From the NCBI RefSeq assembly GCF_021295095.1, contig NZ_JAJLQX010000010.1, positions 47,000 to 110,999 on the forward strand: 64,000 bases of DNA, read 5' to 3'. Under the pieces are notes generated by a model. It saw nothing but the letters and a program-made list of their open reading frames with translations. It searched no databases and was not told where the DNA came from. The stretch is from Phocaeicola oris (GTDB lineage Bacteria > Bacteroidota > Bacteroidia > Bacteroidales > Bacteroidaceae). Each line of letters begins with the position of its first letter. The stretch's first letter is position 1. Both the position numbers and the translations under genes were made by a program. This document shows, in pieces, positions 38,833-48,884 of the stretch.

Positions 38833-40380
38833 ATGAAAAAGATATATACATTATTTATAGCTGGTGCGCTTTTACTGGGTGCTAACAGTTGTACAAGTGA
38901 TTTTGATGAGATCAATACAAACCCTGCGGCATTTAACAAGCTAACAAACGATGACTATGCAGGAATGCTTCGTAGAGCCGCTCGCTACGGTTTGCTTGGT
39001 GGCGACTATCAGTTGAATCAGGGTTTACATTCCGATTTGTATGCGCAGTATTTTTCGACAACAGTTACGTACTTCAGTTCCGACCGTTATGAATATCATA
39101 CAGGTTGGGATTATTATCTTTGGTATGTTGATTTAACTACCGTTGCTCCATGTTGTAAAACGATTCAGGCTAATTTTGCGGAGAATACTGCAGAATATGC
39201 TATCTCGCAGATTATCTACGCGGCTTCATTCCTTGAGTTGACCGATAGGGCAGGTGCTGTTCCTTATGGAGCAGGCAATGGTGAGGCAGCGCCGTTTGTT
39301 GATGCTCGAACTGCATATCACAGCATCTTGGATGATTTGGCTCATGCAGCTTCTGTTTTGAGTAGTTCTTCAAGTACTATTTATGCCGGTCGTGATATGA
39401 TGTTTGGCGGTGATGTGGCAAAATGGGCAAAATATGCTAATACTTTAAGATTACGTACAGCTATGCGCCTCGTTAATAAAGAATCTGATTATGCTAAAAC
39501 GGAAGCTGAGGCTGCATATTCTGCGGGAGTTATGACTTCAACAGCAGATGATGCTTGGTTCGAGCAGACAGGCGTTAACGATTTCCGTAACTATCATGCT
39601 CAGACAGGTGTATGGAATGAGTTTGGCATGAGTTCTACCATCTATTCTTACTTGAAGGGATGGAGTGATCCTCGTTTGCCTATCTTCTTTCAGCCGGCAG
39701 CTTCTACCGGAGTATTCCATAGTGCACGTAACGCTATGCCGTCTTCCGATATTACTATCGCTAATCAGACAACAAGTTCTTATGTTTCAAACATGGGAAC
39801 GAAGTGGATTGTTTACGATGGCACGTCTCCGAGTGGAAACTACAATGTTCCCCGTTTAATTTTACCTGCTGCCGAAGCTTACTTCCTTCGTGCGGAGGGT
39901 GCTTTGAGAGGATGGAACATGGGGGGTACTGCAGAGGAGCTTTATTATAAAGGCATTGAAACAAGTATGGCTCAGTGGGGGGTATCTGCTTCCGACGCTA
40001 ATGCTTATAAGGCAGTAATTACCGATCCGGCCGCTCCCGGTGATTATTATAATTCTCCGGCTGTATGCACTAATCTTCCGGTTAAATGGGTAGAAGGCGA
40101 TACCGAGAAAGAACTGCAGCAGATTATTACCCAGAAATGGTTAGCACTCTATACGGCTTCTCCTAATGCTTGGGCAGAATATCGCCGAACAGGATATCCT
40201 ATATTGTATAACATTATTAAGTCTGATGATACAGACATCCAAGTCGGACAGTTTATTCAGAGATTGAAATATCCTGATCAGTTGAAAAACTCAGAAGGCG
40301 AAGATGTTATGCAAAAAGCTATTGAGTTGAATGGTGCTTCAAAGGATAGTCAGGCAACTAAGTTGTATTATGCTAAATAA
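38833..40380 (+). CDS. SusD/RagB-family outer membrane lipoprotein (SusD-like_2 type)
   Basis: A 515-residue surface lipoprotein that closes the SusC barrel and binds glycan. The ATG at 38833 gives MKKIYTLFIAGALLLGANSC with lipobox Cys; an earlier in-frame TTG at 38824 is less likely. The N-terminal DEINTNPAAFNK and the helical TPR-like middle (AISQIIYAASFLELTDRAGAVPYG) match the SusD-like_2 branch rather than classical SusD. A hairpin terminator follows at 40401-40436, so the transcript ends here. Confidence 0.9.
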   Translation: MKKIYTLFIAGALLLGANSCTSDFDEINTNPAAFNKLTNDDYAGMLRRAARYGLLGGDYQLNQGLHSDLYAQYFSTTVTYFSSDRYEYHTGWDYYLWYVDLTTVAPCCKTIQANFAENTAEYAISQIIYAASFLELTDRAGAVPYGAGNGEAAPFVDARTAYHSILDDLAHAASVLSSSSSTIYAGRDMMFGGDVAKWAKYANTLRLRTAMRLVNKESDYAKTEAEAAYSAGVMTSTADDAWFEQTGVNDFRNYHAQTGVWNEFGMSSTIYSYLKGWSDPRLPIFFQPAASTGVFHSARNAMPSSDITIANQTTSSYVSNMGTKWIVYDGTSPSGNYNVPRLILPAAEAYFLRAEGALRGWNMGGTAEELYYKGIETSMAQWGVSASDANAYKAVITDPAAPGDYYNSPAVCTNLPVKWVEGDTEKELQQIITQKWLALYTASPNAWAEYRRTGYPILYNIIKSDDTDIQVGQFIQRLKYPDQLKNSEGEDVMQKAIELNGASKDSQATKLYYAK

Positions 40381-40400
40381 CTGAAACATTATAAGTTGAG

Positions 40401-40436
40401 AAAAGGATGTATCTATAATGGGTACATCCTTTTTTA
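40401..40436 (+). terminator. Rho-independent terminator of SusCD pair 1
   Basis: AAAAGGATGTATC pairs with GGTACATCCTTTT (one mismatch), with T-run. The rest of the gap to 40736 has no gene. A TACCTTTC box near 40646 is a possible -7 for the sigma gene, without a good -33. Confidence 0.8.
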
Positions 40437-40736
40437 TATATAATATTTTAGTGTCGTGATATTCTAAAGAAGGGTTGAGTGTATATTGTGCAGCTAATTT
40501 CTTTACGATTGGTATCTTTTGGGAATAATAACGTCTTTTGAAGAGTATATTGCGTTATTTGGAATTCTTCACCATCTTCCTTTTATAAATTTGCTTTATC
40601 GAATCGGACAATCCGGAATATAAAAAAGATTTAATAGTGTAAAATACCTTTCTTCCGGTAGAAAATAGAATTGAGTATAAAGAGGAATTAAATAATATTT
40701 CACAGATACTACTTGAAACGTAAATTATGAGAGCTG

Positions 40737-41306
40737 ATGGAAGGAAAAGAGCAAGAAATCATACATGCATTAAAACGTGGAGAAGAGCAAGCTTTTCGTT
40801 ATGTATATGATCACCATTATATTATATTGTGTAAAGTTGCAAATGATTTTGTAGAGGATCCTTCTTTAGCAGAGATGATAGTTGAAGATGTGATTTCCCA
40901 TTTATGGGAGATTCGGAAAACATTGGATATACAAAGTTCTTTACGAAGATACCTTATGCGGGCTGTACGTAATCGTTGTATTAACTATTTAGAATCGGAG
41001 CAAGTAAAGTGGGAATCTCGTTTTTCAAATTTCCCGTATGAAATACCGGAGAAACATTTCCTTTTTGAAAAAGATATACAGCATCCGTTAGGGTATCTCT
41101 TGGAAAAAGAAATGGAGAATGAAATTATTAAAGCGGTGAAAGCTATTCCTTATGAATCTCAGAAGATTTTTAGAGAAAGTCGATTCGATCACAGGAAAAA
41201 TGAAGACATTGCCAAAGAATTAGGAATATCGGTCGATACCGTCAAATATCATATAAAAAAATCATTAGCCTTTTTAAGAGAGAAATTAAGTGATTATTTA
41301 ACGTGA
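40737..41306 (+). CDS. ECF-type RNA polymerase sigma factor
   Basis: A 189-residue sigma-70 family factor with region 2 (about 12-80, EEQAFRYVYDHHYIILCKVANDF, then YLMRAVRNRCINYLES) and region 4 (about 125-185, IPYESQKIFRESRFDHRKNEDIAKELGISVDTVKYHIKKSL). It belongs to the FecI-like group that directs transcription of SusCD loci in Bacteroidota. The FecR-type anti-sigma gene follows, but a repeat element separates them by 449 bp, an unusually long gap. The STN-bearing SusC further on completes the signalling chain. Confidence 0.93.
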   Translation: MEGKEQEIIHALKRGEEQAFRYVYDHHYIILCKVANDFVEDPSLAEMIVEDVISHLWEIRKTLDIQSSLRRYLMRAVRNRCINYLESEQVKWESRFSNFPYEIPEKHFLFEKDIQHPLGYLLEKEMENEIIKAVKAIPYESQKIFRESRFDHRKNEDIAKELGISVDTVKYHIKKSLAFLREKLSDYLT

Positions 41307-41317
41307 ATTCGATGAGT

Positions 41318-41634
41318 TCGATGAAATAACAGGGGGGCTATGTGGAAACCTATGAAAGTAGAATAAGCCCTTAGGGGATGTTTAATCGGTGTTTCCCCCT
41401 TTTTGTCAGGTTCGTTAAAATTTTCATAAAGAAGATTAGTCAAAGTGATCCGTATGAATTACTCAACTCATACGGATGATTCATTTGTCTCACAGAAGTG
41501 AAACGCTTGTCTCACAATAGTGAAACACTTGTCTCACAGGAGTGAAACACTTGTCTCACAGGAGTGAAACGAAAAAATCTTCTGATAAATGCGGTAACTT
41601 ATGAGGTTCTCTTTCTTTATTCTTACGTATCGGA
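41318..41634 (-). repeat. Dispersed 22-bp-array element, copy D (inverted)
   Basis: In the opposite orientation to copies A-C. From the left it starts TTCGATGAAATAACAG (41318), matching the complement of the end of copy B. It continues with a conserved CTATGTGGAAACC and TTTTTGTCAGGTTCGTTAAAATT flank, then the palindromic TCATACGGATGATTC segment. Four perfect-period units at 41485-41572 follow (TTGTCTCACAGGAGTGAAACAC type). It ends near CGTATCGG (41634). It lies between the sigma and FecR genes, and no gene is credible in it. The remaining 41635-41755 is AT-rich leader of FecR. Confidence 0.85.
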
Positions 41635-41755
41635 GTCGGAGTAATAGCTGTTATGTTATTGATTTCTCCAAAGATTTGTGTCTGTTTAAGAAAGAATTTA
41701 TAAAAAAATAAAGCATTTTCTTTACCCTCTTCCTCTTTTTGACTGTCATCTATAT

Positions 41756-42676
41756 ATGAAACAGGGAGAACATATAGATAAAAAGTATGAGTATGATGTG
41801 GATAAGGAACTTTGGTTTTCATCCATTGCAGCTAATGATATGTATACTTATGATGCGGAAAAGGCTTTCCGGCGATTTCAAGAGCGAATATCTTCAGATC
41901 GAAAGGAAAGGTCTTTAGGTCGTACGCAGTGGAAATTTGGGTATGTTGCCGCTGTGATGCTTCTTTTAATCTCGGTTTCCATAATGTCGTATTGGTATGG
42001 AAAGCGACAGCTTGAAAAGAGTTTTGAGGATATTGTAGTAGAAGCTCCATTAGGATCGAAAACTAAACTTCAACTGCCAGATGGTTCCGAAGTATGGCTT
42101 AATGCGGGTTCTCGCGTTGTTTATTCGCAGGGCTTTGGGGTAAAGAATAGAAAATTAAAATTCCAAGGGGAAGCTTTTTTCACAGTAAAAGCAAATAAAA
42201 ACCTTCCTTTCCGTGTACAGACTTCAGAACTAAATGTGACCGTACTTGGTACAAAATTTAATTTCCGGAATTATCAGGAAGATGAAGAGGTTGTAGTTGA
42301 TTTAGAAGAAGGGCGTGTATCCTTAGATAATCAATTAAAAAAGATGGATACTCAATATCTTATACCATCGGAAAAAATGACATTGAACAAGCAAACCGGT
42401 GAGATGAAAATTTCCTCATCCAAGCCATTGGAAGTGAAAGGGTGGATCAATGATGTTTTATTTTTTGATGAAGAATTGCTTTCAGACATTGTTCTTGAAT
42501 TGAAGAGGATTTATCATGTAAAGATCAAGATTGCAGATGCAGAGCTGAAAAATGAGCGTTTCTATGCTTCTTTTAATCGGCAAAATCAGAATATATATGA
42601 AGTCATGGACATGTTGTCAATTACATGGCGATTAAAATATAAAATTGAGAATGATACTATTATAGTATATAAATAA
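41756..42676 (+). CDS. FecR-family anti-sigma factor
   Basis: A 306-residue inner-membrane protein with a cytosolic N-terminus, one membrane segment (about 64-82, VAAVMLLLISVSIMSYW) and a periplasmic FecR domain (EAPLGSKTKLQLPDGSEVWLNAGSRVVY). A C-terminal domain (about 235-306, LPFDEELLSDIVLELKRIY-like) is of the type that contacts the STN domain of the receptor. It controls the upstream ECF sigma factor. No typical promoter was seen between the repeat and the start. Confidence 0.93.
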   Translation: MKQGEHIDKKYEYDVDKELWFSSIAANDMYTYDAEKAFRRFQERISSDRKERSLGRTQWKFGYVAAVMLLLISVSIMSYWYGKRQLEKSFEDIVVEAPLGSKTKLQLPDGSEVWLNAGSRVVYSQGFGVKNRKLKFQGEAFFTVKANKNLPFRVQTSELNVTVLGTKFNFRNYQEDEEVVVDLEEGRVSLDNQLKKMDTQYLIPSEKMTLNKQTGEMKISSSKPLEVKGWINDVLFFDEELLSDIVLELKRIYHVKIKIADAELKNERFYASFNRQNQNIYEVMDMLSITWRLKYKIENDTIIVYK

Positions 42677-42900
42677 CACACTTATGTTAAACCTTAAAAT
42701 AATACAATTATGAACAGAAAAATCCTTTAGACTCCAAGGATGAAAAGTGAAAATACCAAGGGATCTGATAACTTCAAGGTATTGACATTTCAATCCTACA
42801 AAAATAGAATATGGGGTCTGTAATGAAACTAACAAATTTGTGTATTCTTTCTGAAAGATCCGGCTTATTTTTATTTTTAATTCCTAAAAACAATTAATTT

Positions 42901-45900
42901 ATGATTGCTATAAGAAAAGCCATTTATGTGGGGATGCTATGCTGTTTTCTGTGCGAAGCGGCAAATGCTCAAGGAAATTTTATTCTGAAGATGGATAATG
43001 TAACTATCAAGCAAGCGATGGACGAATTAAAGGAAAAGAGTGGATATTCTTTTATTTTTTCATCTTCAGACTTGGATACGAAGAAGAGAATTTCTGTCTC
43101 TGTAGAAAATGAAGATATCGGAGAAGCCGTACGTCAAATATTAAAAGGACAACAGGGTTTAACGTATGAAATCAAAGAAAAGAACATTATTATTCATCGG
43201 GTAATTCCAGCACAAGGAGATGGAAAAAGGAAGAGAGTCACAGGAAAAATTCTTGATTCCAACAAAGAACCTATTATTGGAGCTAATATTTTTGAAAAGG
43301 GAGCAACTAAAAATGGAACAATTTCTGATGTGAATGGAGATTTTTCTCTGGAAATATCGGAAAGAGGTATTTTGCATGTTTCGTATATTGGCTATTTGGA
43401 TCAAGATATTTCTGTTAATGATAAAGGAAATGTTCAAATCATCCTAAAAGAGGATGTTAAGACTTTGGATGAATTGATTGTTATCGGTTATGGAACGGCT
43501 AAGAAGTCAGATTTGACAGGGTCTATTCAACGGGTAGACGCTAATACATTCAAAAATCAAAATATGACTCAAATCACTGATATGATTTCCGGATCCGTTG
43601 CCGGTCTTAATGCGACTCAAGGGACAACTGCAGCCGGTGGAGGAAGCATTGAAATACGAGGGCAGTCTTCTTTAAAGGCATCTAATGAACCGGTTATTGT
43701 TTTAGATGGATCTATATTTAATGGTAGTTTCCGTGATATTAATCCTTCAGATGTTGAATCTATTGATATTTTGAAAGACGCTAGCTCAGCAGCCATTTAT
43801 GGTTCAAGAGCTGCCAACGGAGTTATTATGGTTACGACTCATAGAGGAAAAAAAGGAAAGCCGAAAATAAATTTTTCTACTCAGTTAGGAATTTCGGATT
43901 TAACAAATCATTTTGCTCCTTATGACGCAAAAGGATATCTTACTCTGAGAAGAGATGTCATGAGAGCTAAGGATGGTAATCAACATCCTTCTTATTTTTA
44001 TGATGATCCAAATAATTTACCGGCCAACGTTACATTGGAAAATTGGCGGAATGCTAGCAATAATCCTCAAGCGGACAACACTCAAGAGTGGTTAACTCGA
44101 TTAAACTTTTTCCCTATTGAAATAGAAAATTATGTCAAAGGGAATTCAATTGACTGGCAAGATGAAGTTCTCCGTACAGGAACTAAACAGAAATACGATT
44201 TGAGTGTCAATGGAGGTACGGATAATCTGTCTTACTTTTGGTCTATTGAATACCAAAATAATAAGGGAGTAATCAAGGGGGACGATTATTCAACTGTCAG
44301 AACTCGATTAAATTTTGATTTTAATATCAATAGTTGGTTAAATGTAGGTATCAATACTCACTTTTCTGATCGAAACGAAGATGCTGTTTCTGCCGTATTA
44401 GATTGGGCTTATTATTTAAGCCCTTATGGTTCGATGTATAATGAAGATGGTACATTAAGATGGTATCCAAGTTACGGAACTATTGAAAATCCGTTTATTG
44501 ATTACGCAGGTTTGGATAAAGAAAGAAGAGTACATTCTCTTTTCGCGACCATGTATTCTAATATCAAGTTACCTTTCGGATTTAATTATAAAATATCTTT
44601 CCAACCATATTATGAGTTTATTAGAGATTATAGATTTTGGTCTTCTCAAACATTTACAGGAGGAAGAGATCATAGTGGAGGATACGCGACAAGGACAAAT
44701 TACTCTTCATATAGTTGGATGTTGGATAATATTGTGACATGGAAAAAGCAATTTGGTGCTCATCTTTTTGATGTAACCCTCTTATACAGTGCGGAACGAA
44801 TGAAATCATGGAACTCCTTTGCCGCGAACCAGTCTTTTATTCCTAATGAAAACTTAGGGTATAGCGGGCTTCAATTTGGAACAAATCCAGCTGTTAGTTC
44901 TACAGATACGGAAACTTCGGGAGATGCTGTTATGGGAAGAATTAACTATACGTTATTGAATCGTTATCTGTTGACAGCTTCTATTCGTAGAGATGGATAT
45001 TCGGCTTTTGGATCCAAAAATCCGAGGGCGACTTTCCCTGCTATCGCTTTAGCTTGGAAAATCTCTGATGAAGAGTTCTTTAAAATTCCGAATGTTTATC
45101 AGTTAAAGCTAAGGGCATCTTGGGGAAAGAATGGTAATAGGGCTGTAGGTCCCTATTCTGCATTAGCTCAATTGGGGTCAATCATATATTATAATGGAAG
45201 TGAAACTAAAGTTGGAACATACTCAAGTACTATGGCAAATAAAAGTTTGTCATGGGAAAAAACAGAGGCTTTTAATCTTGGTCTTGACTTGGGACTCTTT
45301 GATAACAGGATTGATCTTACAGTAGATGCTTACTTAATGAAAACACATGATTTGCTGATGGATAGACAACTCACCAGAATAACAGGTTACAGAAGCATAA
45401 GTTCTAATTTAGGAGAATTACAAAACAAAGGATTAGAAATTACTTTGAATACCGTTAACATTGATCGTCCCAATTTTAAATGGCGTTCGAATGTAGTTTT
45501 TTCAATGAATAGAAATAAAATATTGAAGTTATTTGGTGATTATGAAGAAGTTGAAGAAAACGGGAAAACAATAAAAAGAGAAGTACCTGATTATACAAAT
45601 AATTGGTTTCCAGGTAAAGCTATTGATGTAATTTGGGATTACAAGATTAAAGGAATTTGGCAAGAAAACGAAAAAGAGGAGGCTGCAAAGTATCGTTTGG
45701 AACCAGGTGATTGGAAGGCAGAAGATGTTGATAAAAACGGGAAATATGAAGCACTTATCGACAAGCAATTTACAGGATACAAACAGCCTCGCTATCGGAT
45801 TGGCTTTCGAAATGATTTTGAGTTTCTCAAGAATTTTACAGCTTCATTCTTTTTTAGGGCGGAGTTAGGGCATAAAGCTGCTTTTCCACAAGCACTACAT

Positions 45901-46242
45901 CGTAGTGGTTCCGACTCTTACGATAAGATGAATATTTGGAAATTTCCATATTGGACACCAGAAAATCCGATTAATGATTATGCCCGCTTAACAACAAGTA
46001 TCAACGTATTCGGCGGAGGTTTGTTAATCTATAAACCAAGATCTTTTGTCCGCTTACAGGATGTGTCTCTTTCTTATGCTATTCCAAAATCCATCCTTGG
46101 ACGTTTTGGAATAGAAAGTATGGACATCTATTATTCCGGACATAATTTGTTTTATTTTTCTAAATGGCCAGCATGGGATCCGGAATCTTTAATGGAGCCG
46201 ATGCCCAGAACTCATATTTTAGGTCTTAGGATTTCTTTATAA
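42901..46242 (+). CDS. SusC-family TonB-dependent transporter with STN signalling domain (pair 2)
   Basis: A 1113-residue outer membrane transporter and signal transducer. The signal peptide ends EAANAQ with Gln at +1. Residues about 26-100 form an STN (secretin/TonB N-terminal) domain that contacts FecR. Then comes a carboxypeptidase-regulatory-like domain (VTGKILDSNKEPIIGANIF), the plug (MISGSVAGLNATQGT, DASSAAIYGSRAANGVIMVTT) and the barrel. It is preceded by the ECF sigma and FecR genes and followed by SusD, so ligand uptake should activate the locus. The 42677-42900 leader holds nothing recognised. Confidence 0.94.
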   Translation: MIAIRKAIYVGMLCCFLCEAANAQGNFILKMDNVTIKQAMDELKEKSGYSFIFSSSDLDTKKRISVSVENEDIGEAVRQILKGQQGLTYEIKEKNIIIHRVIPAQGDGKRKRVTGKILDSNKEPIIGANIFEKGATKNGTISDVNGDFSLEISERGILHVSYIGYLDQDISVNDKGNVQIILKEDVKTLDELIVIGYGTAKKSDLTGSIQRVDANTFKNQNMTQITDMISGSVAGLNATQGTTAAGGGSIEIRGQSSLKASNEPVIVLDGSIFNGSFRDINPSDVESIDILKDASSAAIYGSRAANGVIMVTTHRGKKGKPKINFSTQLGISDLTNHFAPYDAKGYLTLRRDVMRAKDGNQHPSYFYDDPNNLPANVTLENWRNASNNPQADNTQEWLTRLNFFPIEIENYVKGNSIDWQDEVLRTGTKQKYDLSVNGGTDNLSYFWSIEYQNNKGVIKGDDYSTVRTRLNFDFNINSWLNVGINTHFSDRNEDAVSAVLDWAYYLSPYGSMYNEDGTLRWYPSYGTIENPFIDYAGLDKERRVHSLFATMYSNIKLPFGFNYKISFQPYYEFIRDYRFWSSQTFTGGRDHSGGYATRTNYSSYSWMLDNIVTWKKQFGAHLFDVTLLYSAERMKSWNSFAANQSFIPNENLGYSGLQFGTNPAVSSTDTETSGDAVMGRINYTLLNRYLLTASIRRDGYSAFGSKNPRATFPAIALAWKISDEEFFKIPNVYQLKLRASWGKNGNRAVGPYSALAQLGSIIYYNGSETKVGTYSSTMANKSLSWEKTEAFNLGLDLGLFDNRIDLTVDAYLMKTHDLLMDRQLTRITGYRSISSNLGELQNKGLEITLNTVNIDRPNFKWRSNVVFSMNRNKILKLFGDYEEVEENGKTIKREVPDYTNNWFPGKAIDVIWDYKIKGIWQENEKEEAAKYRLEPGDWKAEDVDKNGKYEALIDKQFTGYKQPRYRIGFRNDFEFLKNFTASFFFRAELGHKAAFPQALHRSGSDSYDKMNIWKFPYWTPENPINDYARLTTSINVFGGGLLIYKPRSFVRLQDVSLSYAIPKSILGRFGIESMDIYYSGHNLFYFSKWPAWDPESLMEPMPRTHILGLRISL

Positions 46243-46261
46243 TTAATAAAAACAGAAAGAT

Positions 46262-48019
46262 ATGAAACAGATAATAAAAATGGTTTTCGGTGGATTTATT
46301 CTTATATCCATTTTATTTTCATGTAGTGATGACTTTTTAAAAATAAAGCCTAAATCTTTTTTTACTCCTGAAAACGTATATGTTGATAAAGCAGGTTTTG
46401 AGTCAGCTTTAGTTACAATGAAAGCGGATCTTAAAGCAGAACATACCGGTTATATCAATTATATTGCTGCTGATTTTTCAGCTTCTGATTTAGGCTCTCC
46501 ATGGTCACAATTAGATTTTTACAATTTAACACCAAGTTCTTCCAGATATTATCCCTATCTAACATTTTTCACCAATGTTTACGGGGCAATAAAAAATACT
46601 AATGTCGTTGTTTCTCGGATTGACGATATAGAATGGAAGAGCCAAGAAGAACGAAATCAAATCCTTGCTGAGGCCCTTTGGTTTAGAGCTTATTGGTATT
46701 ATAGATTGATCAATACCTATGGTGATATTCCGTTTGTTGGTGAAGAAATTACATCTCCCAAACTGGATTTTTATACTCATAGCCGATGGGCTATTTTGAA
46801 TAAGTTACAAGCTGATTTGGAATTTGCAGAGAGTTGGCTACCAGAAAAAACAGAACCAGGGACTCCCTCAAAAGGGGCTGCTCGTCATTTATTAACAAAG
46901 GTTTATCTTGCTAATTTAAATTTTGACAAGGCAATAGAAACTGCAACCAAAGTAATTAATGGACCTTATAAATTGATGACTCAACGATTCGGTATTGATA
47001 AAGATAAGTCTTTTAGAAATTTAATTTGGGATCTTCATCGCCCGCAAAATTTCAATTTACCGGAAAATACAGAGACGATATTAGCTACGGTTGATCGTTA
47101 TGAGGCACCTCCTGCTGCAAGAACACCAGGATTATATACAATGCGTATTTACCATCCTCAATGGTTTCAACCGCCTGTTCTGGATAGTGAAGGAAAGCAA
47201 GGAATGATTGGTGAAGGATTAGAGTATGATTCTTTAGGAAGAGGAAATGCGAATGTTACGCTTACTTACCATTATCAATACTCTTTATGGAGTTATAAAG
47301 GAGAACGCTGGTATAATACGCAAGATTTAAGAAGATCAGATGCAAATTGGGTAGATGTAGATGAGATTCTCTATAATAATCCGAATTCTGTCGACTTTGG
47401 AAAGCCGGTAAATACTAAATATTTTGCAAATCCAATTGATACTTTTATTTCTATTTATGCAATGCCTTTCTATATCACATATGCTCCTCAGCAGGATGCA
47501 AAGGCTACGCCGGTAGGAGGAAATTATGACTGGTATGTATTTCGATTGGCAGAGACCTATCTTTTGAGGGCGGAAGCTTATTATTGGAAGAATCAATTGG
47601 CAGAAGCAGCTGATGATATTAATATGATAAGAGAAAGGGCAAATGCTTTACCAATTAGTCCGGAAGAGGTTACTGTCGACTTTATTTTAGATGAACGGGC
47701 ACGAGAACTTTTTGCAGAAGAGCCTCGTCATTCGGAATTGATACGAATTTCCTATATTTTAGCGAAACTGAATAGGGATGGGTATAGTCTTGATCAATTC
47801 AGTCAGAAGAATTTTTATTATGATCGAGTAATGAAGTATAATAAAACATACGAACAAAAAGTTGTCAAATTAGGAAATACTGCTAATATGGCTCCTTTTC
47901 ATGCACTTTGGCCGATACCTGATCATATTATTCTTGCAAATACGCTTGGAGTAATCAATCAAAATATTGGATATAATGGAGCTGAACATAATCAACCACC
48001 ATTAGAAAAGATAGAATAG
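46262..48019 (+). CDS. SusD/RagB-family outer membrane lipoprotein (pair 2)
   Basis: A 585-residue surface glycan-binding lipoprotein with lipobox at SILFSC (Cys 21). The classical RagB/SusD layout is seen: SDDFLKIKPKSFFTPEN at the mature N-terminus, TPR-like helices (AEALWFRAYWYYRLINTYGDIPFV) and the C-terminal DERARELFAEEPRHSELIRISY motif. It is 20 bp after its SusC partner. Together they deliver substrate to the periplasmic enzymes encoded downstream. Confidence 0.94.
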   Translation: MKQIIKMVFGGFILISILFSCSDDFLKIKPKSFFTPENVYVDKAGFESALVTMKADLKAEHTGYINYIAADFSASDLGSPWSQLDFYNLTPSSSRYYPYLTFFTNVYGAIKNTNVVVSRIDDIEWKSQEERNQILAEALWFRAYWYYRLINTYGDIPFVGEEITSPKLDFYTHSRWAILNKLQADLEFAESWLPEKTEPGTPSKGAARHLLTKVYLANLNFDKAIETATKVINGPYKLMTQRFGIDKDKSFRNLIWDLHRPQNFNLPENTETILATVDRYEAPPAARTPGLYTMRIYHPQWFQPPVLDSEGKQGMIGEGLEYDSLGRGNANVTLTYHYQYSLWSYKGERWYNTQDLRRSDANWVDVDEILYNNPNSVDFGKPVNTKYFANPIDTFISIYAMPFYITYAPQQDAKATPVGGNYDWYVFRLAETYLLRAEAYYWKNQLAEAADDINMIRERANALPISPEEVTVDFILDERARELFAEEPRHSELIRISYILAKLNRDGYSLDQFSQKNFYYDRVMKYNKTYEQKVVKLGNTANMAPFHALWPIPDHIILANTLGVINQNIGYNGAEHNQPPLEKIE

Positions 48020-48035
48020 TTACTTCCATAAGAGT

Positions 48036-48122
48036 ATGATTAAGGAGATTTCAAGAAATTATACAACCGGATTGGGAGTGAAAAATGAATTTGTCTTTGA
48101 CCTAAAGATTTATGCAAAATAA
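48036..48122 (+). CDS. Possible 28-residue ORF, probably not a gene
   Basis: An ATG-to-TAA frame of 28 residues (MIKEISRNYTTGLGVKN...) lies in the 119-bp gap between SusD and the DUF1080 gene. It could be a leader peptide or chance. There is no supporting motif, and I list it only because it fills the gap completely. Confidence 0.12.
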   Translation: MIKEISRNYTTGLGVKNEFVFDLKIYAK

Positions 48123-48138
48123 TTAAATAGAATTATAA

Positions 48139-48864
48139 ATGATTAGAAAATTTCTTGCTTTGACATTAATTTCCGGATTTCTCCCCCTTTTGGTGGGAGA
48201 ACATCCGGATTTCTCCGTTTCCAAAGGGAAAAGGACGGAATGGATTTCATTATTTAATGGTTATGATTTTGAAGGATGGCGAGGAGTAAATCGAGAAAAT
48301 TTTCCAGAAAAAGGATGGAAAATAGAAGATGGGGTAATTATCTGCACTGGAGAAAATGGTGGAAGTATTATCACTATTGAGAAATATGGCCAGTTTGATT
48401 TGAAATGGGAATGGAAACTAATGGATAAAGGTGCTAATTCCGGAGTAAAATATTATGTGAATGAAAGAGCCGGCGATGAGGGGAGTACTTATGGCTATGG
48501 AATAGAATATCAAATGATTGATGATGCTGATTGGGTTGGCAGTGGAAGAATGCAACCTAACGATTATCATACAACAGGTGCGGCTTATGAATTATATCCT
48601 CCTTCATTCAAGAAAAAGTTAAAACCGGTAGGAAAGTGGAATAGAAGTGAAATTATTTCTCGGGGAGGAAAAGTAGAGCATTGGTTAAATGGGAAAAAGA
48701 TATTAGAATATGATAGGAAGAGTCAAGATTTTAAAGATAGAATAGCAAAAAGCAAGTTTTCTGAAGTAAAAGGATATGGATTATTCGAAGATGGGCATAT
48801 TCTTTTACAGGATCACGAAAGTGTTACTTACTTTAGGAATATTCGCATAAAATTATTGGAATAA
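48139..48864 (+). CDS. DUF1080 (3-keto-disaccharide hydrolase family) exported protein
   Basis: A 241-residue exported protein with a Sec-type signal (MIRKFLALTLISGFLPLLV). The beta-jelly-roll of the DUF1080 family is evident from EWISLFNGYDFEGWRG, GGSIITIEKYGQFDLKWEWKL, GANSGVKYY, QMIDDADW and a C-terminal HWLNGKKILEYD. The family is named for hydrolysis of 3-keto-disaccharides, the products of C3 oxidation of glycosides by Gfo/Idh/MocA-type dehydrogenases. Three such oxidoreductase-fold proteins are encoded downstream, which supports a linked pathway. It lies 20 bp before the next gene. Confidence 0.88.
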   Translation: MIRKFLALTLISGFLPLLVGEHPDFSVSKGKRTEWISLFNGYDFEGWRGVNRENFPEKGWKIEDGVIICTGENGGSIITIEKYGQFDLKWEWKLMDKGANSGVKYYVNERAGDEGSTYGYGIEYQMIDDADWVGSGRMQPNDYHTTGAAYELYPPSFKKKLKPVGKWNRSEIISRGGKVEHWLNGKKILEYDRKSQDFKDRIAKSKFSEVKGYGLFEDGHILLQDHESVTYFRNIRIKLLE

Positions 48865-48884
48865 TTATAAAAAAAATAATAATA

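Noticed and set aside
41485-41572. 22-bp tandem arrays as a CRISPR array
   Set aside because: Units are directly adjacent with no unique spacers, the repeats are shorter than usual and no cas genes are present. The same applies to the other five copies.
41556-41822. Minus-strand 88-residue frame over repeat copy D and FecR start
   Set aside because: Low-complexity composition, no motif, no start signal, and it overlaps both the repeat and the fecR gene.
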